From an uncultured Clostridiaceae bacterium (GTDB taxonomy: Bacteria; Bacillota; Clostridia; TANB77; CAG-508), in the NCBI GenBank assembly GCA_947577025.1, contig CANPTO010000006.1, positions 21,619-85,618 of the forward strand: a stretch of 64,000 nt of DNA, given 5' to 3'. The notes below the pieces were generated by a model. It made no database searches, was not told the DNA's origin, and was given only the letters and a program-made list of their open reading frames with translations. The translations under genes were made by a program, and so were the position numbers. Positions 38,797 through 49,035 of this stretch are shown here, in pieces (within the stretch, counting starts at the first letter, position 1; each line of letters opens with the position of its first letter).

Positions 38797-40287
38797 CTAT
38801 TTTTCATATTTTTTCAAACGTATCACTTTCGTTGCTACTTTTTTCACAAATGCTTCGTCATGTTCTACAAATATAAGTGTTGGTTTATATTTTAGTATTG
38901 CTTCTTCTATTTGTATTCTTGTTAGAATATCTATGTAGTTTAGTGGCTCGTCCCATATATAAATGTTTGCGGGTTCTGATATGCTTTTTGCTATTAGTAC
39001 TTTTTTCTTTTGTCCTTCACTCATTTTGCTTATGTCGCTTTCAAATTCTGAATTTGTAAAACCCATTTTTGATAGCATTGCTTTAAATATGCTTTCTTCT
39101 ATTTTGCTCTGCCTTGCATATTCTTTTAGTGTTCCTTTTAGGTGTTCTGTGCTTTGTGATACATATGATATTTTTATGTCATTTACTTTTTTAAAATTTC
39201 CTGTATAGTTTATTTTTTCTCCTAGTATAAGTTTTAGTATGCTTGATTTTCCTGCACCGTTTTTGCCTGTTATTGCAATTCTATCTCCGTTTTCTATTTC
39301 AAATGATACTTTATCAAATATAGTTTTTTTGTTATATTCTATTTGCAAATTATTAGCTACTATTAATGGGCTTTTTCTACTTTCTAATGGTGTTATTTTT
39401 AAAGCATCTGCTTTTTCTATATTGTGTAATAATGTAGATTTTTGCTGTATTGTTTTTTCAATTCTTTTTTCCATTACTTTAGCTTTTTTCATCATTTTTG
39501 CGGATTGATGTCCTATATATCCTCTATCTACAAATTCGCTAGATTTATTATTATATTTAGTTTTTTCTATTTTGTCTGACCATTTTGCTGTATTTTTTGA
39601 GGCTTTTTCTAACCTATTTATATCTTTTGTTAATCTTTCATTTTGAGTTTGCTCAAAGTTATCTTGAGCTTCTTTATTTTCCTTCCATGAAGTGAAGTTT
39701 CCCTTTTGTATATCTATATTTGTATTGTTTATAGAAATAATATGGTCTACTACTTTATCTAGAAAATCCCTATCATGTGACACTAATATGAAACTTCTTT
39801 TGTTTTTTAAGTATTCTACTAAATTTTCTTTTGTTTCACTATCTAAATGATTTGTGGGTTCATCTATAAATAAAAAGTTTTCTCCTTTTAGAAATAAACT
39901 TATTAAAAGTATTTTTATTTGTTCTCCACCACTTAACAAGCAAAAATTTCTATAAAGAATTTCTGCATTTGTGTTTAGTAAGTTTAATTCTTTTATGATT
40001 TCCCAGTCTTCTACATTCGGTGCAATTTCATTAACCACTTCTATTGCCATTTTTTCTTTATTTTTTACTTCAAAAGGGAAGTAATCAAATTCTACATTTT
40101 TTGATATTATTCCTTTGTATTCATACTCACCTAATAATAGTTTTAAAAAAGTGGTTTTTCCCTTGCCATTTCTACCTATTAGCCCTAGTTTCCAGTCTGT
40201 ATCTATGTTAAATGATACATTTTCAAATACATTATTTATACTTCCTTCATAGCCAAATGTTAAATTATTTACATTTATTAATGACAT
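38797..40287 (-). CDS. ABC-F ribosome-protection protein (Lsa-like)
   Basis: 496 aa with two ATPase domains and no membrane part. Walker A GRNGKGKTT and GKNGAGKSS, signatures LSGGEQ and MSEGQK, and a Walker B with EPTNHLDS. The linker of about 75 residues between domains is of the length that reaches the ribosomal peptidyl-transferase centre. The start MSLINVNNLTFGYEG resembles Lsa/Vga(A)-type proteins that protect against lincosamides, pleuromutilins and streptogramin A. Drug range cannot be set from sequence. It sits between two type III toxin loci. Confidence 0.88.
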   Translation of the reverse strand: MSLINVNNLTFGYEGSINNVFENVSFNIDTDWKLGLIGRNGKGKTTFLKLLLGEYEYKGIISKNVEFDYFPFEVKNKEKMAIEVVNEIAPNVEDWEIIKELNLLNTNAEILYRNFCLLSGGEQIKILLISLFLKGENFLFIDEPTNHLDSETKENLVEYLKNKRSFILVSHDRDFLDKVVDHIISINNTNIDIQKGNFTSWKENKEAQDNFEQTQNERLTKDINRLEKASKNTAKWSDKIEKTKYNNKSSEFVDRGYIGHQSAKMMKKAKVMEKRIEKTIQQKSTLLHNIEKADALKITPLESRKSPLIVANNLQIEYNKKTIFDKVSFEIENGDRIAITGKNGAGKSSILKLILGEKINYTGNFKKVNDIKISYVSQSTEHLKGTLKEYARQSKIEESIFKAMLSKMGFTNSEFESDISKMSEGQKKKVLIAKSISEPANIYIWDEPLNYIDILTRIQIEEAILKYKPTLIFVEHDEAFVKKVATKVIRLKKYEK

Positions 40288-40379
40288 ATTTTCTCTCCCT
40301 TAGATTATTATATTTTTGTAACATTTCTATTGAATGAATTATATCAGATTTTAATTTTTTATAACAAATTAAAAAGTAG

Positions 40380-40871
40380 TTAACTATTTTTATATTTTTT
40401 ACACTGTTCTTCTAATAATTTAAAATTACAACATACTTTCTTAAAGAATCCATTTGCTTGACTTTTTTCATATGTTGTCTTTGCTCTTTCTTGTATTTCA
40501 TAAATATGTTTATTACAAAAACGATATTGACTTATTAATATTTGTTTATATGATGGATTTTCTCTATTTATATCAAAATCAATAAGTGCTTCTTTACTTA
40601 CTGGTATCATATTATTAAATCCTAATATTCCATATTTTCCGTTATGTATTTTTAAAATATATATATTATTTTTCATTTTTTGATGACTTAATCTTGGATG
40701 CTCTAATGGTACAAAATAGTCAAAGTTATCTACTTGTAATACAATACCTAAATATGGTCTTTTCTTAGTATATTCATCTGGCTGATTTGGATTATATTGT
40801 ATTCTATTGTCAAAAAAATATAAATATTTGATATACTCAATATCAATTTTATATAATCTTAAATTGTTCAT
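40380..40871 (-). CDS. Type III toxin, ToxN-like endoribonuclease
   Basis: 163 aa. It follows the ToxN/AbiQ plan from end to end: LYKIDIEYIKYLYFFDNRI, PYLGIVLQVDNFDYFVPLEHPR, ILKIHNGKYGILGFNNMIPV, SYKQILISQYRFCN and CNFKLLEEQCKKY. A different family from the CptN copy 2.4 kb away. GAGGAGT precedes the ATG, which follows the repeat RNA and its terminator. Confidence 0.88.
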   Translation of the reverse strand: MNNLRLYKIDIEYIKYLYFFDNRIQYNPNQPDEYTKKRPYLGIVLQVDNFDYFVPLEHPRLSHQKMKNNIYILKIHNGKYGILGFNNMIPVSKEALIDFDINRENPSYKQILISQYRFCNKHIYEIQERAKTTYEKSQANGFFKKVCCNFKLLEEQCKKYKNS

Positions 40872-40892
40872 TAATTACTCCTCTAAAATATT

Positions 40893-41055
40893 ACAAAGTG
40901 AGAGCCTCTTTTTAAAGCCCTCACTCTTACTTTTTTACCCTACTTATAGGCTAGGGGTTTCCTCTTTAAATATACCCTACTTTAATACTATTTTCAAGCA
41001 TTAGGCTAGGGGTTTCCTCTTCATAATATTTTGCAATATTACTTCTTTTAGTATA
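40893..41055 (-). ncRNA. Type III antitoxin RNA, ToxI-like
   Basis: Two repeat units share AAGAGGAAACCCCTAGCC and a downstream AGTAGGGTA; CCCTA can pair with TAGGG in each (units about 40937-40967 and 40973-41021). The first unit is expanded by about 18 nt in the middle. A GTGAGGGC/GCTCTCAC hairpin at 40899-40925 with a modest T tail separates it from the toxin gene, as in ToxIN loci. Confidence 0.82.
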
Positions 41056-41058
41056 TTT

Positions 41059-41088
41059 ATTATACTATTTTTTTATTCATTTTGTCAA
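41059..41088 (-). promoter_or_regulatory. Promoter of toxI-toxN
   Basis: TTGACA, 18-base spacer beginning AAATGAATAAAA, TATAAT, then AATAAATATACTA. Matches the other two repeat-RNA promoters inside and outside the -35/-10 boxes. Confidence 0.85.
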
Positions 41089-41192
41089 TGATTTCGTAGA
41101 ATTTTCAAACTTTCTAAATTTTTTATATTCAAATTATAAAGTAGTTTTCATTAATTATATGAATTTTTAGTATTACTCTATAAATATTTTAG

Positions 41193-41750
41193 CTATAAAT
41201 TTTTTATTTTTTCATATATTTCTTTCCAGTCATTAACTCTATAAAAACTATTCTTATCTCCTATATTACTTTTACTATTAAATAATATAGTTTCAATTCC
41301 TAGTTCTTTGACTTTGCTACAATTTGCTATGGAATCATCTATAAATAAATCTATTTTTTCATTTTTGCAAACCTTTGCTTTATCAAAATCACAAACTAAT
41401 TTATCATATTGAATATTATTGTTTTTCAATTCTTCAGTCGTTGTTTTATATTCATCTGTATATAATGTTTTGTCTCTTGCTGTAATAACTATTATTTTAT
41501 GTCCTAAATCTTTTATTTTATCAATATATTCTGCAACATTTGGTTTGAAAGGTGTATTAGGAATAACTTTATCATAATATTTTTTTGCAAATTCAAGTTC
41601 TCTTTCTTTCATTTCTTTTGGCAGATTACTATATGAAATATTGTTTTCTTTCAAATATTTTATATCTACATTAAAAAATTCTGCTATATATGGCATCAAA
41701 TATTCAAATGTATCTGCCATCGTATCATCTATATCTATTCCTATTTTCAT
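41193..41750 (-). CDS. HAD-family 5'-nucleotidase-like phosphatase
   Basis: 185 aa. DxD motif in GIDIDDTMADT at the N-terminus, the ITARD threonine motif and the DLFIDDS acidic motif define a HAD phosphatase of the 5'(3')-deoxyribonucleotidase type. Substrate is unproven. First of several small housekeeping-like genes after the toxin loci; a Nudix gene lies 19 bases upstream. Confidence 0.78.
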   Translation of the reverse strand: MKIGIDIDDTMADTFEYLMPYIAEFFNVDIKYLKENNISYSNLPKEMKERELEFAKKYYDKVIPNTPFKPNVAEYIDKIKDLGHKIIVITARDKTLYTDEYKTTTEELKNNNIQYDKLVCDFDKAKVCKNEKIDLFIDDSIANCSKVKELGIETILFNSKSNIGDKNSFYRVNDWKEIYEKIKNL

Positions 41751-41769
41751 ATTTATTCCTCCTCTATAA

Positions 41770-42297
41770 TTATTTTAAATATTTTATAATTTTCTTATAG
41801 AGTTCGTCTCTTTTCATTATATTTTCATTTAATACAATTTCATTAAATTCTTTTAAATTACATAATTTTACTTGTTCAACTTCACTTTCTTGTATTTTTA
41901 TATCATTTAATTCTATTTTTTCTTTTTTTACAATATAACAATCGTAAATTTGATTATCAATATAATTTTCTTTTATTTTTTCTATATCTCTATATGTTAG
42001 TATATGTTCAAGTTCTTTTTCATTTATACTTATTCCTACTTCTTCTAAAATTTCTCTTACTGCTGCTTGTTTAGAAGTTTCTCCACTTGACACATGCCCT
42101 GCTACTGTCACATCCCATTTTTCTGGATTCACTGCTTTGCTTTTTGAACGTTGTTGCATCAATATATATCCTTTTGCATCTATAATTGTAATTACAACTA
42201 TTTTATGGCATAATCCTTTCTTATGTATTTGTTCTTTTGTTAAAATTTCTCCTATTCTATTTCCATTTTCATCTAGCACATCTATTAATTCTTCCAT
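41770..42297 (-). CDS. Nudix hydrolase
   Basis: 175 aa. A perfect Nudix box, G-x5-E-x7-REILEEVGI, is at about residues 71-93, with the preceding EKWDVTVAGHVSSGE. The N-terminus (MEELIDVLDENGNRIGEILTK) resembles the YfcD/isopentenyl-diphosphate-isomerase-like subgroup. Hydrolyses a nucleoside diphosphate derivative; substrate unknown. Confidence 0.88.
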   Translation of the reverse strand: MEELIDVLDENGNRIGEILTKEQIHKKGLCHKIVVITIIDAKGYILMQQRSKSKAVNPEKWDVTVAGHVSSGETSKQAAVREILEEVGISINEKELEHILTYRDIEKIKENYIDNQIYDCYIVKKEKIELNDIKIQESEVEQVKLCNLKEFNEIVLNENIMKRDELYKKIIKYLK

Positions 42298-42320
42298 TAT
42301 TTTGCCTCCTTTTCTCTAAT

Positions 42321-42965
42321 CTATATCTCTTTTACTTTTATTCCTAACAAATAGATTAAATCTAATGATTGAAACTCATTTATTATTGCTCCTTTTATAT
42401 CTTCTATTGATACTGCTACCCCTTCAATTATGCTATCTGATAAATCTACTGCCTTTAGGCTTGTTTTGAAAAATTGTGCTCTTGTTAAGTCCGCTTCTTT
42501 TAATATTATATTCTTTGTTTCATTTTCATTAAAACAGCTATTTCTTAGCATTGTATTTTTAAATAGAATATTTTTCATACTTGACATTGATATATTAGTA
42601 TAATTCATATTTGTATCTATAAAGCCTATATCATATAAGCCACTTTCAATAAAGTTACATCCTGTTAATTTGCAGTTATTAAATTCACATCTTATAAAAC
42701 TACAATTATCAAAAGAAGTATTTGAAAAATTGCAATTGTTAAACTGTATATCTATAAAAGTATTTTTTTCTAAATTACTATTTATAATTTCTGCATTGTT
42801 TATTATTGCTCTTTTTATTGTTATATCTGTAAGTTCTATTTCTTCTTTTTTATAGTCTTCAATAAGAATATTTTCAATTTCATCATCTTTTTGTATTTCT
42901 ACTATTAAATTTTCTATTTTATTTAAATTTTCTAATAGTATTTTTTGTGGTTTTAGTATAGACAT
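42321..42965 (-). CDS. Pentapeptide-repeat-like protein
   Basis: 214 aa. A central right-handed beta-helix pattern (NCNFSNTSFDNCSFIRCEFNNCKLTGCNF, read as five-residue steps with central L/F) spans about residues 75-180, flanked by helical ends. Some such proteins mimic DNA and protect gyrase; no evidence for that here. Lies between the Nudix and acetyltransferase genes. Confidence 0.78.
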   Translation of the reverse strand: MSILKPQKILLENLNKIENLIVEIQKDDEIENILIEDYKKEEIELTDITIKRAIINNAEIINSNLEKNTFIDIQFNNCNFSNTSFDNCSFIRCEFNNCKLTGCNFIESGLYDIGFIDTNMNYTNISMSSMKNILFKNTMLRNSCFNENETKNIILKEADLTRAQFFKTSLKAVDLSDSIIEGVAVSIEDIKGAIINEFQSLDLIYLLGIKVKEI

Positions 42966-42997
42966 TATTTTACTCCAATCTATTTGATTTTTAAGAA

Positions 42998-43438
42998 TTA
43001 TTTTAGGAATATATCATCATTTATTTTTAATACCATTCTTCTATAATGAGTTTTAAAACCTAGTCTTTCATATAAGTCTCTTGCTATATTTTCTCCCATT
43101 ACTTCTAATGACATATCTTTATCTTGTTTTTTTGCCATACCTATTATTTGATTTAATGCTATTGTTCCTATTCCCTTATTTCTATATTTTTCATCTATAT
43201 AAAATCTATATAAATATAGTTCTTTCGGATAATTCTTTGTTCCTATAAAACCAACCATTTCATTATTAAACATAATTTTATAATATTCTTCATTTTCTTC
43301 AAAAGTTAGTTCTTCTGGTTTTATAATTCTTAATTGATATATTGGATCTACTGTATTGTGATGTTTCCATTCTTCTATAATCCATTTTCTAAAATAGTCA
43401 TTGTTTTCTTTTTCTAATGTTACTTCTAATTTTTCCAT
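42998..43438 (-). CDS. GNAT-family acetyltransferase
   Basis: 146 aa. The acetyl-CoA site is YIDEKYRNKGIGTIALNQII (R/Q-x-x-G-x-G/A) and the C-terminal YERLGFKTHYRRMVL is typical of GNATs. Acceptor unknown. AAAGGAG precedes the ATG. Confidence 0.88.
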   Translation of the reverse strand: MEKLEVTLEKENNDYFRKWIIEEWKHHNTVDPIYQLRIIKPEELTFEENEEYYKIMFNNEMVGFIGTKNYPKELYLYRFYIDEKYRNKGIGTIALNQIIGMAKKQDKDMSLEVMGENIARDLYERLGFKTHYRRMVLKINDDIFLK

Positions 43439-43486
43439 TTTTGTTCTCCTTTTTTATATTTTATTATGGCCATAATATCATAAGAA

Positions 43487-43537
43487 ACAAAAAAATCATA
43501 GACTTATATGATATAAAATCTATAATTTTTTTATAAA
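43487..43537. terminator. Intrinsic terminator region
   Basis: AAAAATCATAGA...TCTATAATTTTTTT weak hairpin with T run between the acetyltransferase and the HTH gene. Confidence 0.55.
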
Positions 43538-43548
43538 TTATTTTATTA

Positions 43549-44367
43549 TTATATTGAATTTGTTGGCATTATAATATTTAAAGGTATTTCTATACTTGGC
43601 TCATTTATCTCTGTACCTTGGATTCCATTTACTTTTTGATTATTATCATTCAATGCATGCATTTTTTCTCGTTCTTTTACTTCTTTATATTCTTTTCTTA
43701 GTTCTTCTATTTTTTCTTTACTGCAATATGTCTCCTTATGCCATTCATAAACTGCTACACCTCTTACAGCCCAACGTTCTACCAATACACGTTTTTCTCC
43801 TTTTACGTAAAAATTATCTCCTGTTTTTATTCCTCCTACATTTTCATATCCTCTTTTTTCCATATATTCTTCTATATTAAAATTACCATTCGCATAAATT
43901 GTTTTTGTTGGAATATTTCCTACTTCTACATATTCTTTCCCTAAAAACACAACTTCTATATATCCAACTGCTGCTCTTATTGGGTTCCATGTTTTGAGCT
44001 CACCTTTTGAAAATACTAATATATATAGTATTATAATTAATACTACAATTATAGTAGAGCTTATACCTATAACCTTTCCTACTTTTGTATTTTTTTCTTT
44101 TTCTTTTTGATTTAGTATTGTTAGTATTCTTGAATCTAGGTCTATTTCCTTTACATTTTCTCTTTGTCCATTTAAAAGTTCTATAATACTAACATTAAAT
44201 ATTTCAGATAGTGGTTTTAGCATAGCTATATCTGGGAACCCAATTCCTCTTTCCCATTTCGATATTGCTTTATCTGTTAAATTTAGTTTTTCTGCTAATT
44301 CCCTTTGTGTCATATTTTTTTCTTTTCTAAGTTCTTGTATGAATTTACCAAATTTTATATTATCCAT
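43549..44367 (-). CDS. XRE HTH regulator with one membrane helix
   Basis: 272 aa. HTH at residues 1-60 (MTQRELAEKLNLTDKAISKWERG), one transmembrane segment near 98-118 (STIIVVLIIILYILVF) and an external C-terminal domain with WNPIRAAVGYIEVVFLGKEYVEV. Membrane-linked regulators like this are usually near transporter or envelope genes; an ABC exporter lies upstream on the same strand beyond a repeat. Confidence 0.82.
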   Translation of the reverse strand: MDNIKFGKFIQELRKEKNMTQRELAEKLNLTDKAISKWERGIGFPDIAMLKPLSEIFNVSIIELLNGQRENVKEIDLDSRILTILNQKEKEKNTKVGKVIGISSTIIVVLIIILYILVFSKGELKTWNPIRAAVGYIEVVFLGKEYVEVGNIPTKTIYANGNFNIEEYMEKRGYENVGGIKTGDNFYVKGEKRVLVERWAVRGVAVYEWHKETYCSKEKIEELRKEYKEVKEREKMHALNDNNQKVNGIQGTEINEPSIEIPLNIIMPTNSI

Positions 44368-44539
44368 TTTGTATCACTCCTTGATGTTATTTTATAACTA
44401 TTTAGTAAAATATTCAATCGACTTTTGGTAGAGATTGGGTTATTCAATTGTTTTTAATATATTTTGTATAGAAAAAAATTCATTAAAGACTAGGTTGACA
44501 AAAGTGCTACCCACTATAAAGAAATATTTTTCTATTAAA

Positions 44540-44740
44540 TACTAAGAAATTTTTGGATGCGTCCCAAAAATCTCCTTTGGTTAAAGGTCCGTCCCAAGCG
44601 TTCCGATTTCGGAACGGAAGTGAATTTAAGAATTGCTAAATAGTGAAAACTACAAAGCAATTCTATAAATTCGCATACTTACCTTCTAAGAGCTTTCCGT
44701 CCACTGGACGAAAATTCTAAGAAGCTAAGCAAGGACCGTC
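44540..44740. repeat. Mosaic palindromic repeat (GGTCCGTCCC type)
   Basis: Contains GGTCCGTCCCAAGCGTTCC, an internal GAATTTAAGAATTGCT/AGCAATTCTATAAATTC hairpin, TTTCCGTCCACTGGACG, and a terminal AGGACCGTCCCTAGCGTTCC. The gene-free stretch 44368-44741 holds nothing else besides the ribosome site of the HTH gene. Confidence 0.7.
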
Positions 44741-44741
44741 C

Positions 44742-46581
44742 CTAGCGTTCCTCTTCTATTTCTTCGAACTGGCTATTGTATAAGTCTGCGTAGAATCCGC
44801 CTTTTTGTAGTAGTTCTTCGTGTGAGCCTTGTTCTACTATATCTCCATGGTTCATTACTAGTATTAGGTCGGCATTTTTTATTGTTGATAGACGGTGGGC
44901 TATTATGAAACTAGTTCTGCCTTTCATTAGGTTATCCATTGCTGATTGTATTTGTAATTCTGTTCTTGTGTCTATCGAACTTGTTGCTTCATCTAATATT
45001 AGTATTTCTGGGTCGGCTAGTATTACTCTTGCTATTGTTAGCAATTGTTTTTGACCTGCTGATATATTACTTGTTTCTTCGTCTAGTATCATGTCATATG
45101 CCTGTGGCAGTGTTTTTATGAAGTGGTGTACGTGTGCTGCTTTTGCTGCTTCTATTACTTCTGTGTCTGTAGCATCTGGCTTACTGTAACGTATATTTTC
45201 TTTTATACTTCCTCCAAATAACCATGTGTCTTGAAGTACCATTCCGAACATTTTTCTTAGGTCTTCTCGTTTAAAGTCTTTTATATTTATTCCATCTACT
45301 AATATTGCACCTTTGTTTACGTCATAAAAACGCATTAATAGTTTTACCATTGTGGTTTTTCCTGCTCCTGTTGGTCCTACTATTGCTATTTTTTGTCCGT
45401 CTTTAATTTTTGCGCTAAAATCGTTTATTATTATTTTGTCTTTATCATAACCAAATTGTACGTGATCAAATGTTACATTTCCTTTTAGACCTTTTATAGA
45501 TTTTGGACTTTCTATATCTTTTGCTTCTTCTGGCTGTTCTAAAAATTCAAATACTCTTTCTGCTGCTGCGACCATTGCTTGTAACATACTTGATACTTGT
45601 GCTATTTGGTTTATTGGCTGTGTGAATTGTTTGTTATATTGTATAAATGATTGTATGTTTCCTACTGTAATTTTTCCTTGTATTGCTAAATACCCACCTA
45701 ATATAGCCACCGCTACATATCCTACATTTCCTATAAAGTTCATTATTGGGTGTATTAGGCCTGATAGGAATTGAGATTTCCATGCTGAAGAATATAATTC
45801 ATTATTTGCTTTTCTAAATTCTTCTAAGGCTTTTTCTTCTCCTCCAAAGGCTTTTACTATTGTGTGACCACCATATACCTCTTCTACTTGACCATTTACG
45901 TGGCCTAAGTAGTCTTGTTGTTTTTTAAAGTATTTTTGTGACTTTTCTACTATTATTTTTACTATTACTACTGTAACTGGTAATATTAGTAATGATATAA
46001 GTGTCATTTCTACACTTATTGATAGCATCATTATTAATATTCCTATTAATGTACATATTGCTGTTATTATTTGTGTAATACTTTGGTTTAAGTTTTGTGA
46101 GACTGTGTCTATATCGTTTGTAACAATTGATAGAACTTCTCCTTTTGTTTTTTTGTCAAAGTAACTCATTGGTAATTTGTTTATTTTTTTAGCTAGGTCA
46201 TTACGTAAATTATAAGTTAGTCTTTGTGATACCCCTGTCATTGTAAAACCTTGCACTAGTGAGAATAACGCACTTATTAGGTATAGGGTAAGCAGACTTA
46301 AAAGTATTGCCCCTATTTTACCAAAGTTTATTCCTTCTCCTCCTGATAATTTGCTTACTAAACCATTAAATATTTCTGTTGTTGCATTTCCTAATATTTT
46401 TGGTCCTACTATTGAAAATATTGTACTTCCTATTGCAAATATTATTACAACTGCTACTGCTATTTTATATTTTGATAAATAGTCTTTTATTAATTTTTTT
46501 GTAGTTCCTTTAAAATCTTTTGCTTTTTCTACTGTTTTTCCTGCGTGTCCCCTTCCGAGGTCCGCCCATTGGTCCTGGCAT
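44742..46581 (-). CDS. ABC exporter subunit, one +1 frameshift near the N-terminus
   Basis: About 612 aa. The ATG at 46581 begins MPGPMGGP; an in-frame CGG (plus-strand G 46557) must then lose its C to give GRGHAGKTVEKAKDFKGTTKKLI, the conserved start of this exporter group, followed by six membrane helices and an ATPase (GPTGAGKTT, SAGQKQLL, ILDEATSS). Without the skip only a 22-residue peptide is made; an internal start at 46256 would lack the first two membrane helices. It starts 2 bases after the upstream exporter gene, so the pair forms a heterodimer. Confidence 0.88.
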
Positions 46582-46583
46582 AC

Positions 46584-49007
46584 TTAGTCCACCTCCTTAC
46601 TGTTATTTCCATTTAGTTCTTCTTCTGATAATTGTGAAATTGCTATTTGTTTATATGTTTCACATGTTTTCATTAATTCTTCATGTGTTCCTTTTCCTAC
46701 TACTTTTCCTTCTTCTAATACTACTATTTGCTCTGCATTCATTATTGTACTAATACGCTGTGCTACTATTATTACTGTTTTCCCTTTTACTTCTTTTGCT
46801 AAAGCGTCCCTTAGTGCCTTATCTGTTTTTAAGTCTAATGCTGAAAAACTATCGTCAAATACTAATATTTCTGGTGATATTGCAATTGCTCTTGCTATTG
46901 ATAAACGTTGTTTTTGACCTCCTGATACATTATTTCCTCCTTGTGCAATAGGAGAGTCGTATTTTTCTTCTTTTGCTAAAATAAATTCTTCTGCTTGTGC
47001 TATTTTAGCTGCTTTTATCATATCTTCGTCACTCATTTCAGGTTTTCCATATTTTATATTTGATTTTATTGTTCCTGAAAATAGTATTCCTTTTTGAGGT
47101 ACAAAACCTATTTTTTTCCTTAGTTCTTTTATAGGTACATCCTTTATGTTTGTGCCATCTATTAGAAGTTCTCCTCTGGTTACATCATAAAAACGTGGTA
47201 GTAAGTTTACTATTGTTGACTTTCCGCTTCCTGTACTTCCTATTATTGCTGTTGTTTCACCTGGTTTTGCTGTAAAGTTTATATCTGTTAGCATTTCTTC
47301 ATCTGCATCTGGATATCTAAAACATACATTTTTAAATTCTACTAAACCTTTTTTATCTTCTTTAAATCTTTTTATTTTTTCTTTATTATCTATGCTTAAG
47401 TCTTTTTCTAATACTTCGTTAATACGTTTTGCTGATACTGCTGCACGTGGTAGCATAATTGATATCATTGAAATCATTAGGAAACTCATTACTATTTGCA
47501 TTGTATATTGTATAAATGCCATCATATCTCCAACTTGCATTATACCTTCATCAACTTTGTGGCCTCCTACCCATATTATAAGTAGCATTATAGAGTTCAT
47601 TACAAACATTAATGCTGGCATCATTATACTCATGGCTCGGTTTACAAATATGTTTGCTTTCATTAGGTCTGTATTCGATTTATCAAAACGTTCTTCTTCT
47701 CTTTTACTTGTATTAAATGCTCTTATTACTGGAAGACCCGTTAATATTTCTCTTGATACTAAGTTTAGTTTATCTACTAATTCTTGTAATATTTTAAATT
47801 TTGGCATTGCTACTGTAAATAGTGTTAATACAACTCCTATAACACATAAAATAGCAAAACCTATAATCCATGCCATAGATGTGTCACTGTTAGCAAGTAC
47901 TCTTAAAAAGCCACCTACTCCTATAATTGGTGCATATACAACTACTCTAAATAGCATAGAAATTAAACCTTGTATTTGTTGAATATCGTTTGTACTTCTT
48001 GTTATTAATGACGCTGTTGAAAACTCTCTAAATTCTTTTGTAGAGAAATTCATTACTTTTTTGAATACTTTATCTCTTAAAGTTCTTCCTAAATTAGCTG
48101 CTACTCTAGAAGATAATAGCATAATTACAATTGCTGATATCATACTAATTAATGCAATTCCTAGCATTTGAAGTCCTGATATAAATATATAGTTATTTTG
48201 AATTCTGTCTGTATTCATTCCTATAGCTTTGTATTCTTCTTTTACGCTACCTATTGCTGCTTGTGCTAAAATTGAGTCATTCATTCCATTTAGGCTTTCT
48301 TCTATCTTTTCGAACATAACGTCAAACTGGTCTTGTGGCATTGCACCTAATAGTTCTAATAGGCTCATTTGGTTCATTATTGCTGGGGGAATTGGTAGAT
48401 TATCTCCATTTATTTCTTGTGCTATTTGCTCTATACCATTTTCTGCCCCAGTTTGCTCTTCTGTATTTGTGTCCTTTATAGGGGTCGCCGCTTTGTCAAG
48501 CGACCCGCTTATATTTTCTAATTCTTTACCATCATACTCTTGCATTCCTTGCATACTATTTATTAACTGTTCTTTTATCTTCTCTGCTGTTTGCTCATTA
48601 GTTACATTTGAAAGGATCATAAGTGGTTTTGCCATTAATATTCCTAACTCATTTAATTCGTCTTTGCTTAATTCATTTATTATGTATAAATCTTCACTTT
48701 CTAGCGCTGGATACTTTTTTACATACTTATTAAATTCTTTTTCATCTAAAGAATTCTTTGAAATTAATGTATATTTACTTAAAATATTCTCATCATCTTT
48801 TGTAAACATTAGAAGATTATTCATTTGACTTTTACGAATTACCTCTGGCGCAGAGTTTTCAATTCCTCCTTGTTGTATACCTATATTAACTATTTTAGAG
48901 GTATAATCTGGAAGAGTTAAATCTGCCCATGCTTGCACACACAAAAGTAATACAATTATTGCAACTGATAGTGCTGATTTTTTTAGATTTTTTAATATTT
49001 TAAACAT
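46584..49007 (-). CDS. ABC exporter subunit with large external insertion
   Basis: 807 aa. A first membrane helix (about 12-30) is followed by roughly 240 residues of soluble, external sequence before the second helix, then the usual core and an ATPase (GSTGSGKST, VSGGQKQRL, VFDDSFSALD). The Walker B ends in aspartate (VFDDS) instead of glutamate, so this half is probably the catalytically weak site of a heterodimer with the next gene. Export substrate unknown. Confidence 0.88.
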   Translation of the reverse strand: MFKILKNLKKSALSVAIIVLLLCVQAWADLTLPDYTSKIVNIGIQQGGIENSAPEVIRKSQMNNLLMFTKDDENILSKYTLISKNSLDEKEFNKYVKKYPALESEDLYIINELSKDELNELGILMAKPLMILSNVTNEQTAEKIKEQLINSMQGMQEYDGKELENISGSLDKAATPIKDTNTEEQTGAENGIEQIAQEINGDNLPIPPAIMNQMSLLELLGAMPQDQFDVMFEKIEESLNGMNDSILAQAAIGSVKEEYKAIGMNTDRIQNNYIFISGLQMLGIALISMISAIVIMLLSSRVAANLGRTLRDKVFKKVMNFSTKEFREFSTASLITRSTNDIQQIQGLISMLFRVVVYAPIIGVGGFLRVLANSDTSMAWIIGFAILCVIGVVLTLFTVAMPKFKILQELVDKLNLVSREILTGLPVIRAFNTSKREEERFDKSNTDLMKANIFVNRAMSIMMPALMFVMNSIMLLIIWVGGHKVDEGIMQVGDMMAFIQYTMQIVMSFLMISMISIMLPRAAVSAKRINEVLEKDLSIDNKEKIKRFKEDKKGLVEFKNVCFRYPDADEEMLTDINFTAKPGETTAIIGSTGSGKSTIVNLLPRFYDVTRGELLIDGTNIKDVPIKELRKKIGFVPQKGILFSGTIKSNIKYGKPEMSDEDMIKAAKIAQAEEFILAKEEKYDSPIAQGGNNVSGGQKQRLSIARAIAISPEILVFDDSFSALDLKTDKALRDALAKEVKGKTVIIVAQRISTIMNAEQIVVLEEGKVVGKGTHEELMKTCETYKQIAISQLSEEELNGNNSKEVD

Positions 49008-49035
49008 TTTATATTTTCCTTTCTGTCAATGGTTA

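Noticed and set aside
31580..41088. Tandem repeats as CRISPR arrays
   Set aside because: Units are 39-48 nt, nearly contiguous, only two or three per locus, without unique spacers of constant length and without cas genes. Promoter, fold and downstream toxins fit type III antitoxin RNAs.
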